Under the pieces are notes generated by a model, which saw only the letters and a program-made list of their open reading frames with translations, had not been told where the DNA came from and ran no database searches. Made by a program: the position numbers and the translations under genes. A stretch of 64,000 nt of DNA from Neelides folsomi (lineage: Eukaryota; Arthropoda; Collembola; Neelipleona; Neelidae), in contig JAQGBZ010000209.1 of assembly GCA_034687125.1 (NCBI GenBank), positions 46,977 through 110,976 on the forward strand, read 5' to 3'. The number at the start of each line of letters is the position of its first letter. Within the stretch, counting starts at the first letter, position 1. Below, one piece after another: positions 40,240-64,000 of this stretch.

Positions 40240-41096
40240 TTTTGATTATCTAAAATAAAACAAATGAATGGAGTGGTTACATAACAATTAAACAACAACA
40301 TTAAAGTCTAAAAAATTTATTACTTGATTAAGCTTCAAAAACTACAATTTTGAGATATTGAAATACGAATTAAACTTTTCGCTTTTAGATTTCAGATTTG
40401 CACTTTGTAGATTGCAAATTTTGCGATATTATTTGAAATTTGTGGTTTGAATATCTGTATCTATCTAGCGAGTAAGTTAAATGCTTCATAATGCCCCGAA
40501 AAACCAAATGGTTTTTCATTTTTATGTTAAATTATTAATTATTAAAACGGTACATTTCCATTATATAATTAGTAAAAATTTAATAAATTCATTGAAAGAA
40601 GCCATGATGATAATTAAGCAAAAAATATCATTTACATCTTTATTTACTTTACACAATGTCATCATTCATCCCAGTGTTTCTTTTTTTTGAAAAGATGTAT
40701 AAAAACTAGTTTAATATTAACATTGTTTTAAATTTTCTAATTGTGTGATCTTGAGAGAATGAAAAAGGGAATGAAGGTGTTTAACAGGAGCTGTCGAAGG
40801 GGAATAAATAATATTGCCAAGTGGGAGGATTCGGGTGTTGGGAATGCCGGGTGAGTTCTCGGAGACATCGGGGTAGTGGGAGGGGAGCACGTGGGGGCCG
40901 GACATTTCCGCCAGTTGGTGGAGAATTAGTTTGAGCTTCGTCTGGTGACATGCCGCTCGACCCGCCGTGTCCCACCTGAACTCTCCGGGCCAGGTGAGTG
41001 GAGATCTATCCTCTGCCAGCCGACCATTCACCCTCCTTCGACATGAGCCTTCCTCCTCAGCACCTTCTCTCCTTCCAGATTAATTAATCCCTCGCC
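40240..41096. promoter_or_regulatory. Divergent promoter region of KIN17 and AHCYL
   Basis: 857 bp separate the two start codons. The KIN17 side is AT-rich; the AHCYL side (about 40790-41096) is a GC-richer 5' leader. A 14-residue uORF (ATG at 41043, stop at 41085-41087) sits 9 nt upstream of the AHCYL ATG. No core-promoter motif is clear enough to place. Confidence 0.45.
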
Positions 41097-55647
<14,551 letters not shown>

Positions 55648-58492
55648 CTTGGAGGCTCCAGGTGAACAAGATTCCAAACCTGCACAAATCTTCAATAATG
55701 TCCATCAATATGTTTGAGGTGTTAGGCAACAAATATAAAAGTTTTTATAAATAGAATAATCATAGGCATGATATCTTTCTCTAAATTCGACTTAAAAATC
55801 ATTAGTCTTAACTATTATTGGGATCTTTAAATCTCTCTAAATTATGCAAGAATTTAAAAATTAACAACCAATTATGAAAAAGTAAAATTTCATAGTTTTC
55901 CCAATTGGTCATTTTTCTATAATTTGTTAAACAAGGTAGTAAATGAATATAATGAAGGAATTTAAATAAATTTAGGGTGAAGGCCTATTGTAAAATTATC
56001 TTATTGACAGTTTTTAAATGAATTGGTTCTTTTTGAGCATCTTGTTCCCAAACACGAGAAAGATTGATTCTTCGTGTATTCACCGTTAATGGAAGGAATT
56101 ACGATTTTAATAATTACAAATCATTTGACATCATGACAAGGAACTGCTCTGTAAATACAATGAATTCGTGTCATATACAAATACTTTAAAACATAGCAAG
56201 AGAATCTTCTAGACATATAATTAAATATAACTTCTATATTGGAGGATCTTCGTATTTAGGAATTAAAGGGACATCCCTTATGATCCTTATGAGTCTTACA
56301 AGTTAATAAGAGTAAACAAGATATGAAAGATCTATTACATAGCAACTTATAGGTATTAAGATATATTGGAATTAGGTAGTAAGGGTAAATTATAAAATCT
56401 GACATATAATATTTGTAACTGCGCCATATATCTATATTATCTTCAGACTTAAGACAAATAAATATCCCTAAGAGAGTATTTTAGATTACCAGCAACCTTC
56501 ACCGAGTTTGGACCGACCGTGTGGCAGCTTTTATCTCTCATTTAATTTTAATACAAAAGAGACTAAATTGAGTAAAGTTATTACTCAATTTAGTCTCTCA
56601 TTGGTCTCTTAAGGGATAGTTTAAAGTTGTACTTTACATCCAAGTCAAAGACTCCCTTGCAGACGATGTGCTCATTGTTAATTGGAAATCAAAGCTGTTA
56701 AATGTCCGGTCTTAACTCCCTGAACTTTATGAATGTTTAGATACATGTGTATACATGTATACAAGAGACCATATAAATACATAAATTCCTCCTGCAAACA
56801 TGTATACATAATACAGCAGAACAATGTGGAAAGAATCCCAATCATATTATATATATATATATATATGGATATATATGGATATATGGATATATTTGAGTCA
56901 ACCAGAATATTTTAAGCAATTAATAGAAATTGATGGGTAAATTTTCTAAGCTTAAGGACCCCTAAAATACTAAATATCCCGAGGTTGAACAGGTTAGTAT
57001 ATTTCTTCAGGGGAAATCTAATTTGTGGATGCCGGATGATACAAGCTGGGAATTGAAACTCCTCTTTTGTACCTTAACGAGCTTCAGAGCTCTCTTTTAT
57101 TTAAAGTTAGTGGATTCTTAATAACAACTAAAAATATATTTTGGGGTTTGTTAGACTCCATTTCCTATATACTGAATGTGAGCAGACAAATTGAGAGACG
57201 AAAGGTGTGAGATGGAAATTTAGCCGATCAAATCCAGGCTTTAAATCAAAGGTTAATTTAATGCAAATGCCCTCTCTAATTCCCATAAGTCCATGACAGG
57301 AATTAATGAGCACTATTAGGATAAAGATAGTTGATGTAGTTCCTAAGGTGAGGATGATCATATTTATCTATTGCTAATAAATTATTAATTTATAGATTAA
57401 AAACCTCCAAGTATTGACCCGAAATTCTATCTTGTGAACATATACATACATCTATACATATGTTGGTACTATACTTTATATAAATACTATTTAATAATGT
57501 ATGTATCTACATATAGAATGGTATTCGCTTATCCAAAATTCTAATCATATAATTTATAAATGCCTAATAATGAGAAAAAATTAAAAAAAGTTTGAAAAAG
57601 TAAAGTTTAGGTGCTGTAAAAGAAAGATTCATAATTTGAGAAAATACCCATTTACTGAACACGAAAATCCTATTTACTATACCAGTTATTTAGTTATCCT
57701 AATTTTCAGAATCGACGTTAGTTAAATATGCAGATATTTAGTTATGTATTACATGTAGATTAAGATTTATAACTTCTACGTTTAATAATTATTTGAAAAA
57801 GAATGTTAAGTGATGGATCACTCGATTGACATTTGGTCCGTGAATGGATTTAGCATAATAATATGTGAATCCTTTGCACTTGGCATATTACCAAACTAAT
57901 TTAAAATACAGATCAATTATACCATCTTTTTATTTATTTGATTTCTACATAGAAAGTTGCCCAGAAGTGACTTGAATTTCACGTTTGTTTATTTCAACTT
58001 TTTTTACATTTAATATTTTGATAGATCAAAGAGATATACCAATATAGATATACTCTTTTATGATTTATGATCATTTGACATTTGCAGTGTTAGCCATAAA
58101 TTGTGACAATTGTTAGTCTTTAGAGAGAAATATGTATAAATATATAATATGCTATGATTTAAATAAGATTTATATCCATGTGTCAATTCAATACTAACAA
58201 ATATAAACTATCTAATTTTTCTTTCAGATTATGTATTCGCACTCGAGCAAAATTTAATACTATTTAATTATTATTTAATTTTAATACTATTATTTAGCAT
58301 ATCAAAGTTGATTTAAAAAAAAACATTTAATTATGATATTGAAAAATATCCAATTCGTTCAATATTTACGTTTATCTACATAACCAAAAACCAAACATTT
58401 GTATGAAAAAGTCATACAAATGTCTATCATTTGACGTTTGCTATTATACACTATTAAGGTATGTATTAATTGTGTATTTATTAGTTATGCCA
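55648..58492. other. Gene-poor region downstream of AHCYL
   Basis: AT-rich. It holds a possible AHCYL poly(A) signal AATAAA at 55965-55970, a hairpin at about 56558-56600 (agagactaaattgagtaa and its complement), and a (TA)n/TATGGA microsatellite at about 56848-56895. The open frame at 57128-57361 (minus) is not recognised. Confidence 0.55.
58396..58423. repeat. Short hairpin
   Basis: catttgtatga and tcatacaaatg are perfect complements around a 5-6 nt loop. Function unknown. Confidence 0.5.
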
Positions 58493-58985
58493 TTAGAATT
58501 TTTTGCAATATTGTAATTGTTTTAATTTGATCCTAAAAACTAACAAATTGGCGCTCTTGAAGAAATTGAATAAACGAAATTGTGACATGGAAGAGAGAAA
58601 AAGGTTTATCACTTTATTCCACCAATCCATATTTGTATAAGAAATAATTAACATTTTACATGATTTTAAAATCAAGGAGCTAAAACATGAATAGATTAGG
58701 TCTCCAGAAATTATTGAAAATTCTGATGTGGTTTTTATTTTCTTATTGAATTGGAAATTTAAACATTGTTCGGTAGAATCAAAGAATATTCGGTAGAAAT
58801 ATGATTCATCAGCATAAATTGATCTATCGAATATACTTACAGGTTCTGTTGTAATGGTTTCGTTGATTTGTAAATAATTTTCATCATTCAATAACATTCT
58901 AAAAGTATTGCGAATGTAAAATCTAAACGTATATTTCACAGATTAGGTTGTGGGAAATTTTTGTGAACAACTGATCAATGAGATC
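58493..58985 (-). pseudogene. Degenerate deoxynucleoside-kinase-like fragment
   Basis: A 148-codon frame (58939-58493) whose first part reads like the dCK/dGK/TK2/dNK family: a KYTFRFYIRNTFRMLL segment in the place of the family's W-x-F-T-F-Q helix, then PVSIFDRSIYADESYF in the place of the ERS-x-YSDRY-x-F motif. Just upstream in another frame (about 58975-58935), DLIDQLFTKISHN fits the preceding helix, implying a frameshift. The motif Glu is Asp and the motif Arg is lost, and no P-loop was found upstream. The remainder (about 58770-58493) does not match the family. This is interpreted as a decayed fragment; whether it came from a host gene, a transposon or a DNA virus cannot be judged from sequence alone. 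Confidence 0.45.
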
Positions 58986-59269
58986 TAAGGGCCTCCGCCA
59001 ACTCTGTTTGCTTTGAAATATGCTTGAAGAACGAGGGATTTTTCTTTAATTGAATTTGGAGTTTGAGGAATTGTTGAATAAAATTCTTCTTTCCCAATTA
59101 CAAAATTTGTAGTCAACATGTATTTCCTGTTTATTTGTTGTCTTAAATCGTTAACAATTGCATTCGTTCGAGTAAATCTCCACGTGTTTCCAGAGGAACT
59201 GGATATTGAAGAGAACGGTTCTTCAAATTGTAATGTTGCATTATGCAAATTCAAAACATTAAAGTTCAA
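58985..59269 (-). CDS. Unrecognised open frame next to the kinase-like fragment
   Basis: 94 codons (NTWRFTRTNAIVNDLRQQ, YMLTTNFVIGKEEFYST, LQAYFKANRVGGGP), Ser-rich near the N-terminus. It may be an exon: an acceptor-like ggttaacag lies just upstream (about 59280) and keeps the frame. The codon mix is less AT-biased than its surroundings. No family recognised; it could belong to the same degenerate locus as the downstream fragment. Confidence 0.3.
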   Translation of the reverse strand: MNFNVLNLHNATLQFEEPFSSISSSSGNTWRFTRTNAIVNDLRQQINRKYMLTTNFVIGKEEFYSTIPQTPNSIKEKSLVLQAYFKANRVGGGP

Positions 59270-61493
59270 TTGAAAACTGTTAACCTTTTACATTTCATAT
59301 TAAATAATGCTTAATTTTTGTTTAGAAATACTGTATATTCTTTTATTACCGCCTTGTTTATTCCTTGTTTATCAGTAGTGACGTTACATTGAGAAATCGA
59401 GTCTTCCTTGAAGAGAATTTTTATCTAAATCAAATATATTAATATTTATAATGAAAATGGTCGAGGTTTCTAATAAGTTGGTTGATCGTTTAATTTGCCA
59501 GCTTGTAAGTAGTCGGCTAGATTAATTATTTGCGCATCATTACCTGGATCTCGTTTAATTTGTCGATGGAATCTTCATTTGTTTGAAATTTTATTTTCTT
59601 TTAGCTTTGAATGTTTAAAATAATTTGACCCATCCTTTCCTTTTTGATAAAACAGATTATTAAAAACAAAAAATACAATTCAATCGAATTTATAATAGAT
59701 TTGCGGAATTTACATTATTTATAAATTGATTAATATTGATGCGCGTCTGGCTTACCGCTTGATCTTAATTTAAATAATATATTATGTTTATTTGTAGTTT
59801 TACTTAAATTTGGAGTTTAAGTAATGCAAGGTGTATTTTGGATGTTTTAAGCTTAAGATATTTGTATGTTTAGCTTAAAAAATTGAATGTGTAATGATGT
59901 GTAAACTATATAAGGAGAACTATTTCCGAGTTCATGGTCATTCTTTTGTTTCCCATTCAGGGAGCCTAATCTTCTTCGCTAAAGTCAATAAAATTTACCT
60001 GTATTTAAATCTTGTCATTTATTCCATACATCCCATACCCTTCCCTTCAATATTTACCAATTTTAGCGCAATTTTGTTGATTTGCTTCACCCAACGTCTA
60101 AAATAATAAAAATTAAATAATTAACTGCCATTTTTTATATTTTATGTTTCGGCACAATGTTCGACTAAAGATCTCTGCTCAAAGTTTGGGTGAAAATGAG
60201 CGGGTCAAAGGTCAAGTGAAAATGAGACTTTATTAGCGAGAAAAATACAGGACTGACCTTTACAGTAATTTTGGAGAGACTAAACTTAAATAAAAGTTTA
60301 AGACAAAAGAAAACATCACTCTCAATTTCCATAACACAACATGTAGTATTTAACATTTGAAATAATACAATAATCAACAATTTAAGAAAATCATCGTAAC
60401 ATTTTATTTGATGTAGAAATTACACAGGATTATTTATTAATATGTGTAATCATATATATACTCCAAAGACTCCAAACTAACAATAAATAAATTTCTTAAA
60501 CCATAAAACACTCAATTATAAATATATTTTATACATTAATAAATAAAATAAATTCAATTGCAAATACAAAAATTGGAAATATAAAAATGAACAAATTAAT
60601 AAATAAAATTACAATAACGCCAGAATTCAAAACTTATTAGTTTTATTGACCATTTTAAAATAATTTGATCTAAATTGTTGATGAATAAAAGTTCTAACGC
60701 TTGATAAACTAGTGCCATTTCATCTCATTAAATGTTTCAATATTGTTACAAACCATACAAACAAAGGTTGTCATTGGTATCGTCAACTACGAGTAAATTA
60801 AAATCGATTGTACTTGAGCCAATATTAAGAAAATAGATAAGTAAATAACGTATACACATTAATACACAAGAGTTTAAAAGAGATAATTAAAAGCTAATTG
60901 ATTTTTGTATCTTGTATAAATGCAACTATTAAAATAAATGAGAATAATAAAATGTGAAATGTTTTTAAAACAAGAACAAGTTTTGAGAAAGTAAAATATT
61001 CAATAAAAATTGCGCCGCGCCCATATACCCTACTTTTTCCGCGAATACAGAATAAAGATGAACATTTAACATGAACCATAGGAAACACAATACACAACTA
61101 ATCATTTTCAATTAGTCAGTTGGCATGCAAATTGATGTATAAATTATTCATATATCATAATACCAGAGTAAATACAAATCATACAATACATAAAGTATTT
61201 ATTACATATGCATTACACACTGACAAATAGGCTCTGGGTGCATCATACCATTCTACGGCAAAAGTATTTGCTCGTTCGATTGCCTTTACTGGGAGCTCCC
61301 TTTCTCATCGTAACCGTTCTAATCTTATACCCGTTCTCTTCGTAAAAATCTCTTTGTAACCCTTCCCTTCGTACCATCTTTTCTTCTTAATAGTTTCTCT
61401 TCGAACGATATTCTCATCTAAGGGTCTATTCATCTTATTCAAATCTTATCGTATATCTTTTTGGTAGTATTGTCAAATCATCGTAGGCTAAAT
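59270..61493. other. AT-rich region without recognised genes
   Basis: Very AT-rich; open frames at 59894-60106, 60165-60380 and 60894-61097 show no similarity. From about 61240 to 61440 the plus strand is pyrimidine-rich with irregular ttcgta/tctt repeats. Confidence 0.5.
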
Positions 61494-61738
61494 CTATTCG
61501 TAAGTAATCTTATCTTATATGTTAAAATGATCCTCTATTTAAAATATACATTGGTTGATGTGTTTGAACCAATGTATTGTTAAATAAGTTAAATAAGGTG
61601 TTTTGACTTTCCAAAGACTGACTTCTACATTTCAAAGTCAAAACGCCTTATTTAACTTATTTAACAATACATTGATTCTAACACATCAACAAATGTATAT
61701 TTTAAATAAAGGATCAAGATAAGATTACTTACGAATAA
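61494..61738. repeat. 245-bp near-perfect palindrome (foldback element)
   Basis: Arms 61494-61611 and about 61631-61738 are reverse complements over more than 100 bp (for example attcgtaagtaatcttatct against its complement at the right end, and caatgtattgttaaataagt internally), with a spacer of about 20 bp. There are few mismatches, so the insertion is young. No clear target duplication. Confidence 0.75.
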
Positions 61739-62055
61739 TCCCGTAAATGTAATTAAATAAGGAGTTTTGAATTTGGAATATATAAGAAAAATTACGAATT
61801 ATCATTAAGGTACCTTCATCACACCTTTACATTTAAATTGAAACACAAAGGTCTTTGTATTTCAATTTCATCGGCATTTTGTAATCACATTTCGAGAACT
61901 CACCAAATAACTCAACTGGATCATTTTGAACATCGATCACCTCATCTCACCTCATCTCTCTTCATCTTATCTAACGCTAAGTAATATCCTCCCTCTCCTT
62001 ATTGAATCCTTATACTATTTTAAAGATAACATTGTTAGATAAAACAAGCTATCTA

Positions 62056-63281
62056 GTAGATTTTACTTTTAATAGCATGCCGTTAGAATTAATTGCGGGA
62101 CCTCGAGGGGTCCAACATTTGAAATATGAAGGTCACCTTTACGTCCGAGATTACAAATATAAGAACTGGATATATTGGAAGTGCATTATATTTCACAAAT
62201 TGTGCCGTGGAAGATGTAAAACTACCAAACGATTATTTGGAATTAGAAAAAAATGAAGTAGTTTCGGCTACAGATTTACATAACCATGCCCCGGTTGGGG
62301 TAAGGATATTGGGAACTAAAGTGGGTACATGGGTACACTGAACCTCAAAAAGGGTACATTGAACCCTAAAAGAGGTACATTGGAACCTTAAACGGGTACA
62401 TTTTAAAAGGTACATGTACCCTTGGACCCAAGGTGGATAAATTGAACCCCCAAAGAGGTACATTAGACCCTAATTCGATTAAAAAGGGTACATGTAACCT
62501 TGGACCCATAGAAACAGAGTAACGTTTAAAATAATACATTATTATTTATACTATATTATGTTGTACGTTAATTTTTTATTAGATGACTTATATTACTTAT
62601 TATGAGATATTTTGTACAATTAAATTATATTTAATTTAGTAAATAAATATTTTTTAAAAATGAACATTTATTTCTCATTATTGAATACATAATAATACAT
62701 TATTTTAAACGTTACTCTGTTTCTACGGGTCCAAGGTTACATGTACCCTTTTTAAACGAATTAGGGTCCAATGTACCTCTTTGGGGGTTAAATTTACCCA
62801 CCTTGGGTCCAAGGGTACATGTACCCTTTAAAATGTACCCGTTTAAGGGTCCAATGTACCTCTTTTAGGGTTCAATGTACCCTTTTTGAGGTTCAGTGTA
62901 CCCATGTACCCACTTTAGTTCCCAATATCCTTACCCCAACCCCATGCCCCAGATACTGCTCAGAGTGAAAAACAAATTTTCATGCACAAAATTCATCAAC
63001 TGGCAATAAGTTCATCTGATCCTCCTAGAAAAATATTAGCGGAAGCATTGTCATCTTCTGAAGTAAACAAATCAGTTACCGGAATATTAGCTCCAAACAA
63101 GCAAATCGCAAGATCCATGAACTTGAAAAGAAAACTGCATTTGAATTTCTCTCTCAATCCAAATAACATCATTGAATTGGTTTTGGACGAACAATCAATT
63201 AGAATCAACAAAACAAGAGGTCAAGATGGCGGCGGAGAGAAATTTCTACAATACGATTCAGCGGACAATCCAGAATATTAG
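62056..63281 (+). pseudogene. FLYWCH/MULE-transposase-like reading frame, interrupted
   Basis: A FLYWCH zinc-finger begins LELIAGPRGVQHLKYEGHLY, with YWKC and KLC supplying the two Cys in one frame. The His pair (LHNHAP) is in the next frame, so there is a one-base shift near 62212. At 62293 the frame is split by a 649-bp foldback element; after removing it and one target duplication the reading continues in frame from HNHAP into SEKQIFMHKIHQ and PPRKILAEALSSSEV, a layout typical of the FLYWCH-plus-linker N-terminus of MULE-related proteins, to the stop at 63279-63281. Just beyond (about 63285-63330) RIAF and QKLQEL interrupted by stops fit the next conserved block. The catalytic domain is not present. 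Best read as a decayed MULE-type transposase or domesticated relative. Confidence 0.55.
62284..62950. mobile_element. MULE-type foldback element with 9-bp target duplication
   Basis: Element 62293-62941 (649 bp) is flanked by the direct repeat CCATGCCCC (62284-62292 and 62942-62950). The ends are GGTTGGGGTAAGGATATTGG and its reverse complement; the inverted arms run about 250 bp each (to about 62545 and from about 62690), with only about 145 bp of AT-rich loop. The arms contain tandem subrepeats of about 23 bp built on gggtacattgaaccctaaaa. Long terminal inverted repeats plus a 9-bp duplication are characteristic of Mutator-like (MULE) elements. No transposase, so non-autonomous. Confidence 0.88.
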
Positions 63282-64000
63282 CTTAAGAATTGCCTTTTAA
63301 TTTTGAGGACAAAAACTTCAGGAACTGAAGTGTCTCAAAAAAAGAAATCTTACAAGGATACCAATCAAAGAACCCATTCAATCGTCGATTCTTATCAAGA
63401 GAAAAAGAATTTTAACAATTTTTCATTGAAGAATTATTTGAGTGGGCTTTTATACAACATAAAATTTAACATTTAAGAGGATTTTTTTTATTTTCAAGCC
63501 ATTTTAAATTTTATATTAATTTTATTACTTTTTATTTTAACTTTCAACTTTAATTTTATTATTAAATTATTGGGGATGCACAATATTGGTTTAGGTAGTT
63601 ATTTCTCGAAGACCGACTCATGTTAATAACCAGTATTGTGCCTTTTATTTATTTTATTATTTTAATTTTTAGTTTTTAATGCATTACATTCATTGGCGCA
63701 TGAGTGATTTTTCGAGAAATGTTTTCCATACTCATTATAATGTGACTCCAAGTTAATTCTATAACATTATTTTATCCTGTAAATACCTTAACTACCAAAT
63801 TCCTATATCCCCCTAGATAACCATGTTTTTGCACTATTTATTTTGTCTTAAACTTGGTTATTTAGTGGGATGCTTTAATTCACTGTATTTTTACAATTTA
63901 TTTGGTAAGTAAACTTCATTCCTAAAATTAAAGGTTTTAAGTTGAACTTGCTACTTTTTCTCTTATTATTTTTTAATTTGCAGACATTTCACATCTCAGA
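63282..64000. other. AT-rich window end
   Basis: Contains an imperfect inverted repeat (gcacaatattggtt at about 63577 and aaccagtattgtgc at about 63636). It may be the tail of the decayed MULE-like locus. No intact gene. Confidence 0.4.

Overview
The window is nuclear genomic DNA from an animal, most likely an arthropod. All coding exons are short and split by AT-rich introns, some under 50 bp. Two of the proteins (the sGC beta subunit and the AHCYL protein) read closer to insect/crustacean family members than to vertebrate ones. Species cannot be named. Gene structures below were assembled by hand from exon homology, GT/GC-AG boundaries and codon phase; every join listed keeps frame.

Layout. 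(1) 1-2922, minus strand: 5' two thirds of a mitochondrial kynurenine/2-aminoadipate aminotransferase (AADAT), cut by the window start. (2) 4235-17988 minus, with a probable 5' UTR exon at 25.35-25.6 kb: complete soluble guanylyl cyclase alpha subunit, 11 coding exons, 661 aa. (3) About 25.6-31.0 kb: gene-free, between divergent sGC genes. (4) 31147-36220 plus: complete sGC beta-1 subunit, 14 coding exons, 634 aa, with His105 and the Tyr135/Ser137/Arg139 heme motif. (5) 37382-40239 minus: KIN17, 7 exons, 393 aa. One intron holds a plus-strand gene (37986-38790) for an unrecognised multi-pass membrane protein. (6) 41097-55647 plus: an AHCY-like (AHCYL/IRBIT) gene with one complete reconstructed isoform (551 aa) plus candidate alternative N-terminal exons. 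(7) 55.6-64 kb: gene-poor and AT-rich, with a decayed deoxynucleoside-kinase-like fragment, a long palindrome, and a FLYWCH/MULE-like reading frame split by a 649-bp foldback element with a 9-bp target duplication.

The alpha and beta subunits of the NO receptor lie divergently in one cluster and together form the heterodimeric enzyme that makes cGMP. The AHCYL gene appears to carry two N-terminal serine-rich cassettes that reading frame makes mutually exclusive; only one holds the IRBIT-type Ser/Arg motif. Two non-canonical GC-AG introns occur. One (sGC beta, 48 bp) sits at exactly the same codon and phase as a GT-AG intron in sGC alpha. Transposon-derived pieces include a 349-bp mariner-type element in the sGC alpha 5' intron and several hairpins.
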